A stretch of DNA of 12,457 nt, taken from positions 1 to 12,457 of the forward strand of contig JAJQCX010000088.1 of the NCBI GenBank assembly GCA_021202495.1. The letters are read 5' to 3'. The position numbers and the translations under genes are program-made. The stretch comes from Clostridia bacterium (GTDB lineage Bacteria > Bacillota > Clostridia > UMGS1883). This document shows, piece by piece, positions 6,625 through 12,457 of the stretch; within the stretch, counting starts at the first letter, position 1; each line of letters starts with the position of its first letter. The notes beneath the pieces were generated by a model. It made no database searches, was not told the origin of the DNA, and saw nothing but the letters and a program-made list of their open reading frames with translations.

Positions 6625-7479
6625 TTGAAAACGATTGAAAAAACAGGCGTAACGATTGATGCGGCGGTTGACGCGGCATTAAAGGAGCTCGGATGCGGAA
6701 AGGACGACGTGTCCATTGAGGTTTTGAACGCGGGAAAGCGCGGATTGTTCGGCATTTTCGGCTCAAACGAGGCAAAGGTCAGAGTGACGCTGATAAACGA
6801 GCCCGAGACCGACTTTGATGACGATGACGATTTTGACCTTACGGCGGACGACATTGAAACGCTTGAAACAGGCGGCGCAAGCGAGCGCTATGAAACGGAA
6901 GGCACGGCGGAGATTGCACCCGCTGCGCTGAAAAAGGTTGAGACTTATCTTAAGGACGTACTTTCGATGATGGGCGTGCCTGCTGCGGTTTCGTCCGAAA
7001 TAAAGGAAGGCGCGCTTTGCATGGATATTTCCGGCGACATGATGGGCGTTGTTATCGGCAGACACGGCGACACGCTCGATTCGCTGCAGTATCTTTGCTC
7101 GCTCGTTTTGAACAAGGAAACGGACGACTATGTGCGCGTGAACCTCGACACAGAGGATTACCGCGAAAAGCGCGAGGAAACGCTTGTTAATTTGGCAAAG
7201 AAAAAGGCGGAAAATGTGCTGCGCACGGGCAGACGCCACGTCTTTGAGCCGATGAACCCCAACGAGAGAAGAATTATTCATTCGACGCTGCAGGCGTATG
7301 AAAATCTCAATACATATTCCATCGGCGAAGACCCGAACAGGAAGATTGTAATCGAGAGCAAGAGCGCGCCGCGCCGTTCCCGCGGAGGATACAGGAAGAA
7401 TTATTCCTCGTCCTACAGAAGAGAAGGCAGCCGTTACGAACGTGCACCGCAGGTTGCGGACAGTAAATCCGAAGACTAA
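6625..7479 (+). CDS. jag: RNA-binding protein Jag/KhpB (Jag-N, KH and R3H domains)
   Basis: Cytoplasmic RNA-binding protein. In other Bacillota the KhpB/Jag family affects cell elongation and division with its partner KhpA. Jag-N covers about 1-55, with the hallmark GKRGLFGIFG (37-46). An acidic linker (about 59-97, with five Asp in a row) leads to a KH domain with its GRHG loop at 145-148, then an R3H domain (NERRIIH, R215 and H219). A basic Arg/Ser/Tyr tail (249-275) may add RNA contacts. The TTG at 6625 is preferred over the ATG at 6607: the product then starts MKTIEKTGVT like family members, and the GAGGGAGAG purine stretch lies upstream of the TTG while the ATG has none. The length of 284 fits clostridial homologues. 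It has its own promoter candidate and ends at a strong hairpin. Confidence 0.95.
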   Translation: MKTIEKTGVTIDAAVDAALKELGCGKDDVSIEVLNAGKRGLFGIFGSNEAKVRVTLINEPETDFDDDDDFDLTADDIETLETGGASERYETEGTAEIAPAALKKVETYLKDVLSMMGVPAAVSSEIKEGALCMDISGDMMGVVIGRHGDTLDSLQYLCSLVLNKETDDYVRVNLDTEDYREKREETLVNLAKKKAENVLRTGRRHVFEPMNPNERRIIHSTLQAYENLNTYSIGEDPNRKIVIESKSAPRRSRGGYRKNYSSSYRREGSRYERAPQVADSKSED

Positions 7480-7488
7480 AAAATTAAA

Positions 7489-7521
7489 AATAAAAGCGAG
7501 GTAACAATCCTCGCTTTTATT
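7489..7521 (+). terminator. Strong intrinsic terminator after jag
   Basis: A perfect 13-bp stem, AATAAAAGCGAGG (7489-7501) and CCTCGCTTTTATT (7509-7521), encloses a TAACAAT loop. The 3' arm runs into a T-rich stretch ending TTTTATTTTA, and the 5' side is A-rich, so it could work on both strands. It begins ten bases after the jag stop and ends 30 bases before the mnmE start codon. Confidence 0.9.
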
Positions 7522-7551
7522 TTAGGAAACGCATTGAGGGGAGGTTTTTGC

Positions 7552-8877
7552 ATGGGAAGACCGATTTGCGCCGTTTCGACGCCGCGCGGAAAGGGTGGCA
7601 TTGCCGTAATAAGAGCGTCGGGCGATGGGGCGATTGAGCTGACAAGCCGCGTTTTTCGCTCGAAGAGCGATTTGAATGAGGCTAAAGGCTACACAATCCT
7701 GCACGGGGGAATTTATGACGGAGAGAAAAAGCTTGATGATGTGCTTGTGAGCGTTTTTTGTGCGCCGCACTCTTTCACGGGTGAGGACGTCTGCGAGATC
7801 AGCTGTCACGGCGGAGTTGTCGTTACGGAGAGTATTTTGGGGCTGCTTTTAAGGAGCGGCTTTGCGCTTGCTGAAGCGGGCGAATTTACGAAAAGAGCCT
7901 TTTTAAACGGAAAAATGAGCTTAACTCAAGCGGAGGCTGTGCATGACATAATCGAGGCGAATACGTCCTCCGCCGCAAGCGCTGCGGTGAACCGTCTTGA
8001 CGGCGCGCTGACGAAAGAAATAGGCACGGTGCGCGACAAGATAGTTAGGCTTTGCGCGGCAGTGCAGGTTTCGACCGATTTCCCCGACGAGGAGCCGGAC
8101 GCTTTTTCCGAAGAACCGCTTTATAAATCGCTTGTCGAAATAAAGAACGAGCTTGAAAAAATACGCAAAAGAGCCGAAAGGGGAATTTACCTTGCGGGTG
8201 GTGCGCGATGCGCAATATGCGGCGAGCCGAACGTGGGTAAAAGCTCGCTTTTAAATTTTCTTGCGGGTGAAGAAAAGGCGATTGTTTCGGACATTTCCGG
8301 CACAACGCGCGACGCGCTGGAGGCAAGGTGCGAAATAGGCGGCGTTATGGTGACGTTTATTGACACTGCGGGCATCCGTGAAACCGAGGATAAAATAGAA
8401 AACCTCGGGATAAAAAAGGCAAAGGACGTCGTCGCAAAGGCTGATTTTGTGATATTTGCCGCAGTTTCGGGCAGCACGCTTTCGCCCGATGAGGAAAAAA
8501 TGCTTTCTGAAATAAAAAAGCCCGTGATAAAGGTTTTAAATAAATGCGATGAGGTAATGGAGGAGCGAGAGGGCTATCTTTCGGTGAGTGTTTTGACCGG
8601 CGAGGGTATGGACGCGTTGAAAGATAAAATTGCTGCAATGCTCCTTTCGGGGGATTCCGACGCGGCGCTTGTCGCAAACGAACGTCAGCGCGGCTGCGTG
8701 ATTGACGCGCTTGACGCGATAAATCGCGCCCTTGCGACGCTGGACGACGGATTTTACGCCGATTTGGCTGTTATAGACATACTCGACGCGGCGGAAAAGC
8801 TGGGAGAAATCGAAGGTTTCAGCGTGAACGACGAAGTGATAGATCGGATATTCAAGGAATTTTGTCTCGGTAAATAG
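7552..8877 (+). CDS. mnmE: tRNA modification GTPase MnmE
   Basis: With MnmG it installs the carboxymethylaminomethyl group at C5 of wobble uridine 34 in tRNAs. MnmE supplies the GTPase and the formyl-tetrahydrofolate-binding part. The N-terminal domain starts PICAVSTPRGKGGIAVIR. The helical domain holds an embedded G domain with the P loop GEPNVGKS (224-231), TTRD (251-254), DTAG (271-274) and NKCD (330-333). The end FCLGK carries the conserved catalytic Cys438. The length of 441 is slightly short of the usual 450-460. A TTG at 7534 would add six residues, but the ATG at 7552 has GAGGGGAGG (7536-7544) seven bases upstream, and that site covers the TTG. The stop lies 11 bases before mnmG. No clear promoter is seen between the jag terminator and this gene. 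Confidence 0.97.
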   Translation: MGRPICAVSTPRGKGGIAVIRASGDGAIELTSRVFRSKSDLNEAKGYTILHGGIYDGEKKLDDVLVSVFCAPHSFTGEDVCEISCHGGVVVTESILGLLLRSGFALAEAGEFTKRAFLNGKMSLTQAEAVHDIIEANTSSAASAAVNRLDGALTKEIGTVRDKIVRLCAAVQVSTDFPDEEPDAFSEEPLYKSLVEIKNELEKIRKRAERGIYLAGGARCAICGEPNVGKSSLLNFLAGEEKAIVSDISGTTRDALEARCEIGGVMVTFIDTAGIRETEDKIENLGIKKAKDVVAKADFVIFAAVSGSTLSPDEEKMLSEIKKPVIKVLNKCDEVMEEREGYLSVSVLTGEGMDALKDKIAAMLLSGDSDAALVANERQRGCVIDALDAINRALATLDDGFYADLAVIDILDAAEKLGEIEGFSVNDEVIDRIFKEFCLGK

Positions 8878-8888
8878 AAGGTGATATA

Positions 8889-10778
8889 ATGGAAGAAAAT
8901 GTAAATAAAGTTGTTTCACGGGAGAACGACTTTGACGTGGCGGTGATAGGCGGCGGACACGCAGGCTGCGAGGCGGCGAGCGCGGCGGCGCGGTTGGGCT
9001 GCAAAACGGTGATGTTTACGATTAACCTTGACGCGGTTGGCAACATGCCCTGCAACCCATCTATCGGCGGCACGGCAAAGGGGCATCTTGTGCGCGAAAT
9101 TGACGCGCTTGGCGGAATTATGGGCAAGCTTGCCGACAAGACGCTCATTCAGTCAAGAATGTTAAACACAGGCAAGGGTCCCGCGGTACATTCGCTGCGG
9201 GCGCAGATTGACCGCGCGGAATACAGAATAGAAATGAAAAACGAGCTTGAGAGTACGCCGAACCTCACCGTGCGCCAGGCGGAGGTCAAGGAAATTACGA
9301 AAACGGACGGCGGATTTTTGCTCAAAATACATACAGGGCTTTTATACTTCTCAAAGGCTGTCATTGTTGCGACGGGTACGTATCTTGAAGGGAGAGTTAT
9401 CGTCGGGGAGACAATCTACGATTCGGGACCCGACGGCATGTTTCCCTCAAAAGGGCTGTCGCAGTCGCTTGCGGATTTGGGAATAAAGCTTATGCGGTTT
9501 AAAACCGGCACTCCCCCACGCGTTCATGAGGACAGTATTGATTATTCGTGCATGAGCGAGCAAAAGGGCGACGAGCCGATAACGCCGTTTTCGTTTGAAA
9601 CCGAAAGAGAGCTTGAAAATAAGATTGAATGCCACTTGACATATACGAATGAAGGAACGCATGAAATTTTGCGGCAAAACATTCACCGAAGCCCGCTTTT
9701 TGCGGGGGTAATCGAGGGCGTCGGGCCGCGGTACTGCCCGTCAATCGAGGATAAAGTCATGCGCTTTGCCGATAAGGAGCGCCATCAGCTTTTCATGGAG
9801 CCGATGGGACTGCGCACAAAAGAGGTCTACGTTCAGGGGCTTTCAAGCTCCATGCCGGAGGAAATTCAAACGAGGGTTCTCCGCTCTATCGCGGGACTTG
9901 AAAACGCGGTTGTGATGCGCTGCGCCTATGCGATTGAATACGACTGCTGCGACCCGACGCAGCTTACATCTGCGCTTGAATTCCGTGAAATACCGAATTT
10001 GTACGGGGCGGGACAGTTTAACGGAACGAGCGGCTACGAGGAAGCTGCGGCGCAGGGGCTTGTGGCGGGAATAAATGCCGCGATGAAGCTCAAAGGAAGG
10101 CAGCAACTGACGCTTGACCGCAGCGAGGCGTACATAGGCGTTTTGATAGACGACCTTGTGACAAAGGGCACGAACGAGCCGTACAGAATGTTGACGAGCC
10201 GTGCGGAATACCGCCTGCTTTTGCGCCAGGACAACGCGGACAGACGCCTTACGCCGAAAGGGCATGAGATAGGGCTGATTTCCGATGAAAGATACGCAAA
10301 ATATTTAAAAAAGCAGGAAATGATTGATAAAGAGGTCGAGAGGATAAAAGGTGTGTCGCTCTCCCCTGCTCCCGAAATAACGGCGTTTCTCGACGAAAAA
10401 AATTCGCCGCGTATCGACAACGGCGCAAAAATGTGCGATTTGATAAAAAGAGCGGAGCTCGATTACGAATCGCTCGCACCGTTTGACACGGCGCGCCCAA
10501 CTCTTCCACGCGACGTGCGCGAAGAGGTCGGTATTATGATAAAATACGAGGGCTATTTAAAGCGTCAGAGCGAACAGGTGGAGAGATTCAAGAAAAACGA
10601 GGAGCGCAAGATACCAAAGGATATAAATTATGCCGAAGTTTACGGGCTGAGGATTGAGGCAAGGCAGAAGCTTGAAAAGCTGCGTCCCGAAAACGTGGGA
10701 CAGGCGGGGAGAATATCGGGCGTTTCGCCGGCTGACGTTGCGGTGCTTTTGATATACCTTTTGGCACAGAAGAGGTGA
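8889..10778 (+). CDS. mnmG: tRNA uridine 5-carboxymethylaminomethyl modification enzyme MnmG (GidA)
   Basis: FAD-dependent partner of MnmE in wobble-uridine 34 modification. The Rossmann FAD motif is GGGHAGCEAA (21-30), followed by CNPSIGGTAKGH (55-66). The central part contains VGPRYCPSIEDK, with the catalytic-region cysteine. GQFNGTSGYEEAAAQGLVAG is the second family signature. The C-terminal helical domain binds MnmE and tRNA. The 629 residues match the family length. The first 15 residues (MEENVNKVVSREND...) are an unconserved extension before the FAD strand. The ribosome-binding site AGAAGGTGAT lies just upstream. The final TGA overlaps the GTG start of rsmG, suggesting coupled translation. 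Confidence 0.97.
   Translation: MEENVNKVVSRENDFDVAVIGGGHAGCEAASAAARLGCKTVMFTINLDAVGNMPCNPSIGGTAKGHLVREIDALGGIMGKLADKTLIQSRMLNTGKGPAVHSLRAQIDRAEYRIEMKNELESTPNLTVRQAEVKEITKTDGGFLLKIHTGLLYFSKAVIVATGTYLEGRVIVGETIYDSGPDGMFPSKGLSQSLADLGIKLMRFKTGTPPRVHEDSIDYSCMSEQKGDEPITPFSFETERELENKIECHLTYTNEGTHEILRQNIHRSPLFAGVIEGVGPRYCPSIEDKVMRFADKERHQLFMEPMGLRTKEVYVQGLSSSMPEEIQTRVLRSIAGLENAVVMRCAYAIEYDCCDPTQLTSALEFREIPNLYGAGQFNGTSGYEEAAAQGLVAGINAAMKLKGRQQLTLDRSEAYIGVLIDDLVTKGTNEPYRMLTSRAEYRLLLRQDNADRRLTPKGHEIGLISDERYAKYLKKQEMIDKEVERIKGVSLSPAPEITAFLDEKNSPRIDNGAKMCDLIKRAELDYESLAPFDTARPTLPRDVREEVGIMIKYEGYLKRQSEQVERFKKNEERKIPKDINYAEVYGLRIEARQKLEKLRPENVGQAGRISGVSPADVAVLLIYLLAQKR
8912..8927 (+). promoter_or_regulatory. 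parS/Noc-site-like 16-mer inside the 5' end of mnmG
   Basis: TGTTTCACGGGAGAAC matches the ParB site TGTTTCACGTGAAACA at 12 of 16 positions, including the whole left nine bases. Its CGGGA core resembles the right half of the Noc site ATTTCCCGGGAAAT. It lies in codons 9-13 of mnmG, in the poorly conserved leader of the protein. It is not a full match to either site and may be chance. Confidence 0.25.
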
Positions 10779-11509
10779 TTGAGATAGAAGAACTGATTGA
10801 AGTATTGAAAACGGGCGCAGAGCAATTCGGAATTTCGCTTGACGAGACGCAGACGGAGAAATTTGCAATATACACGGATGCTCTGCTTGAATACAACGCG
10901 GTGATGAATTTGACCTCGATAACCGAAACGCGGGAAATTGCGTTGAAGCATTATGTCGATTCGCTCTCCCTCAAGGAAAGCGGCGTACTCAAGGGAGGCG
11001 CGAGCGTGATTGACATCGGCGCGGGCGCGGGCTTTCCGTCGCTGCCGAACGCTATTATATATGAAGATATTCATTTCACACTTTTGGACTCGCTTGCGAA
11101 AAGAATAGGCTTTTTAAATGAGGCTGTGCGGCGAATGGGACTTACAAACGTCACGGCGCTGCATTCGAGAGCCGAGAATGCGGGGCGAAGCGCGGAGCAC
11201 CGCGAAAAATACGACGTCGCCTGCGCGAGAGCCGTGGCAAAGCTTTCGGTGCTTGCGGAATACGCTCTTCCGCTTGTGAAACCGGGCGGTTACTTTGTCG
11301 CGATGAAAGGAACGGAGCCGGAGGCGGAGGTTCAAGAGGCGCGCCGCGCGTTAAAGCTCTTGGGCGGAGAGGTTGAGGAAATAAAGAAAATATGCATTGC
11401 GGCAGGCGGCGAGGAACTCAATCATTCACTCATAATAATAAGAAAAAAAGAGCAAACAAAGTCGATTTATCCGAGAAACGCGGGAACGCCGTCCAAAAAG
11501 CCCCTTTAA
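10775..11509 (+). CDS. rsmG: 16S rRNA (guanine-527 N7) methyltransferase RsmG (GidB)
   Basis: It uses S-adenosylmethionine to methylate N7 of G527 in 16S rRNA. Its loss gives low-level streptomycin resistance in several bacteria. The 244-residue protein has an N-terminal helical part with NLTSI and HYVDSLSL, then the methionine-cofactor loop VIDIGAGAGFPSLP (78-91), LLDSLAKRIGFL (103-114), the CARAVA motif (150-155), the LVKPGGYFVAMKG strand, and the closing YPRNAGTPSKKPL typical of the family. The start is the GTG at 10775, overlapping the mnmG stop by four bases (GTGA). No strong ribosome-binding site stands before it, so translation likely depends on ribosomes finishing mnmG. It is the last gene before a hairpin-rich spacer. 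Confidence 0.96.
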   Translation: MIEIEELIEVLKTGAEQFGISLDETQTEKFAIYTDALLEYNAVMNLTSITETREIALKHYVDSLSLKESGVLKGGASVIDIGAGAGFPSLPNAIIYEDIHFTLLDSLAKRIGFLNEAVRRMGLTNVTALHSRAENAGRSAEHREKYDVACARAVAKLSVLAEYALPLVKPGGYFVAMKGTEPEAEVQEARRALKLLGGEVEEIKKICIAAGGEELNHSLIIIRKKEQTKSIYPRNAGTPSKKPL

Positions 11510-11513
11510 TAAG

Positions 11514-11539
11514 GGAATAAGACGAAAAGTTTTTATTCC
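11514..11539. repeat. Inverted repeat between rsmG and noc
   Basis: GGAATAA (11514-11520) and TTATTCC (11533-11539) are perfectly complementary, and a G-U and an A-U pair can extend the stem to nine with an eight-base loop. It lies five bases past the rsmG stop and just ahead of the TATAAT at 11545. It has no T run, so it may be an operator or an RNA structure and not a terminator. Confidence 0.45.
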
Positions 11540-11544
11540 GCACG

Positions 11545-11550
11545 TATAAT
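11545..11550 (+). promoter_or_regulatory. Candidate -10 box for noc
   Basis: A perfect TATAAT, with no recognisable -35 box 16-18 bases upstream and no extended -10 TGn. A second TATAAT at 11559-11564 lies inside the terminator stem. One of them probably serves noc, since no other promoter is visible between rsmG and the noc ribosome-binding site. Confidence 0.35.
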
Positions 11551-11551
11551 G

Positions 11552-11594
11552 AATGTGTTATAATAATTTTCAGAAATTATATAACACATTTTTT
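11552..11594 (+). terminator. Intrinsic terminator of the mnmE-mnmG-rsmG operon
   Basis: The left arm at 11552-11569 and right arm at 11574-11590 pair over 17 bases with a single bulged A, around a TCAG loop. The outer part is AATGTGTTATA and the inner part TAATTT. The right arm leads straight into T6 (11589-11594). The stem is A+T-rich but long. Confidence 0.75.
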
Positions 11595-11621
11595 GTTTGC
11601 GGAAACGAAGGAGGAAACGAA

Positions 11622-12457
11622 ATGCAGGAGCAAAAATTTCGTTTTATAACGGACAGGCTCAAAAAAGCCGTTTTTGTCGAGGAGGAAAAAAGCGCGGATA
11701 AGGCGGTCGGGATAAGGGTTGATGAAATAATGCCCAATCCGTATCAGCCGAGGAGATATTTTGACATAGCGGCATTGGAGGAGCTGACCGCGTCGATAAA
11801 GCAGGTCGGAGTGATAACGCCGGTGACGGTGCGGCGCGTGTCATACGGCTACGAGCTTGTGTGCGGAGAGCGGCGTCTGCGGGCGGCAAAGGCGGCGGGA
11901 CTTGAAACGATACCGGCAATCGTGACGGACTTGACTGACCGCGAATCCGCCGTTTTCGCGATAACGGAAAACTTGCAGCGCAAGGATTTGACTTTTTTTG
12001 AAGAAGCGGAGAGCATGAAAAACCTTATCGAGTTTCACAACGTGACGCAGGAGCAGGTTGCGGAAAGCTTGGGCAAAAGTCAGGCGGCGGTGGCAAACAA
12101 GCTGCGTCTCTTGAAACTGCCCGAAAGCGTGCGGACGGCGGTGACGGAAGGAGGACTTTGCGAAAGGCACGCCCGTGCGCTGCTGCGCCTTCCGCGGGAG
12201 GACATGCAGCTTGAGGTTGCGCACCGCGCTGCTGACGGACAGCTCAACGTCGCGGCGACGGAAAAGCTTATCGAAAAGCTTTTGGAGGAAGAACCGAAGC
12301 GCAAAATGATGCTGCGAGAGGTGTCAACCTTTGAAAAAAGCAAACGCCTTTTTAAGAATACGCTGACGAAAACGGTTGAAATGCTGCGGCGCGGAGGGCT
12401 CTCCCCCGACATAACGGAAAACGACGGCGAAAATTTTGTCGAATACATAATAAAATT
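11622..12457 (+). CDS. noc: Nucleoid occlusion protein Noc (ParB/Spo0J paralogue), 3' end cut by the window
   Basis: A CTP-dependent DNA clamp that loads at Noc sites and keeps the division septum away from the nucleoid in related Bacillota. The ATG follows AAGGAGG (11608-11614) by seven bases. 278 codons are present with no stop. The final FVEYIIK resembles the last residues of Noc proteins, so only a few are missing. The ParB motifs are GERRLRAA (82-89) and ENLQRKDLTFFEEA (116-129), followed by a helix-turn-helix (142-165). The four positions that separate Noc from ParB in DNA choice are all Noc-like: Q154, K160, K165 and R182. The first 20 residues can form an amphipathic helix (F6, I9, L13, A16/V17), as expected of the membrane-targeting end of Noc. 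A ParB annotation is possible but less likely. soj and spo0J would be expected to follow outside the window. Confidence 0.92.
   Translation, partial: MQEQKFRFITDRLKKAVFVEEEKSADKAVGIRVDEIMPNPYQPRRYFDIAALEELTASIKQVGVITPVTVRRVSYGYELVCGERRLRAAKAAGLETIPAIVTDLTDRESAVFAITENLQRKDLTFFEEAESMKNLIEFHNVTQEQVAESLGKSQAAVANKLRLLKLPESVRTAVTEGGLCERHARALLRLPREDMQLEVAHRAADGQLNVAATEKLIEKLLEEEPKRKMMLREVSTFEKSKRLFKNTLTKTVEMLRRGGLSPDITENDGENFVEYIIK

Noticed and set aside
10931..10938. CGGGAAAT half of a Noc site inside rsmG
   Set aside because: Only one half-site is present; the left half does not match at all.

Overview
The window is a chromosomal segment from a low-to-mid GC Bacillota, most likely a member of class Clostridia. 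The basis is the gene order rpmH-rnpA-yidD-yidC-jag-mnmE-mnmG-rsmG-noc, the AGGAGG-type ribosome-binding sites, TTG/GTG starts, consensus sigma-A type promoters (one is a perfect TTGACA-N17-TATAAT) and a Noc-type ParB paralogue, a family restricted to Bacillota. I cannot name a genus. No rRNA, tRNA, CRISPR, transposase or phage gene is visible.

Layout. Positions 1-312 are A+T-rich and have no convincing gene, only hairpins and perhaps the last codons of a gene that enters from the left. Positions 313-1797 hold a two-gene minus-strand operon of unrecognised membrane proteins. The larger has a TM, an extracytoplasmic coiled coil, a second TM, a Lys-then-Glu charged linker and a C-terminal domain I do not recognise. 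The smaller is a predicted three-TM protein. A divergent promoter region (about 1798-1963) separates them from a plus-strand pair: an M24 metallopeptidase of the Xaa-Pro dipeptidase/aminopeptidase P type, and pyruvate kinase.

From 4651 a perfect-consensus promoter starts the classic rpmH cluster: ribosomal protein L34, the RNase P protein, YidD, the YidC/SpoIIIJ insertase and Jag/KhpB. Jag has its own promoter-like site between yidC and jag, and is followed by a perfect 13-bp stem terminator. Next come mnmE, mnmG and rsmG, which are tRNA wobble-uridine modification and 16S rRNA m7G methylation genes, tightly packed. A hairpin-rich spacer then leads into noc, which is cut by the right edge only a few residues before its expected end.

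The genes serve linked housekeeping roles: ribosome assembly and tRNA processing (rpmH, rnpA), membrane protein insertion (yidD, yidC), RNA-binding control of envelope synthesis (jag), translation fidelity (mnmE, mnmG, rsmG) and chromosome/division coordination (noc). In many Bacillota this block lies next to dnaA/oriC. Here rpmH is preceded by pyk on the same strand and no DnaA-box cluster is seen, so this copy of the block is not directly at a dnaA-linked origin on its left side.

Most of the window is ordinary. The points worth a second look are the unrecognised membrane operon, a 12-residue repeat in the YidC tail kept identical at protein level despite five synonymous changes, a promoter/terminator overlap in front of noc, and a ParB/Noc-site-like sequence in the variable 5' end of mnmG. 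I do not see a clear new defence or mobile system.
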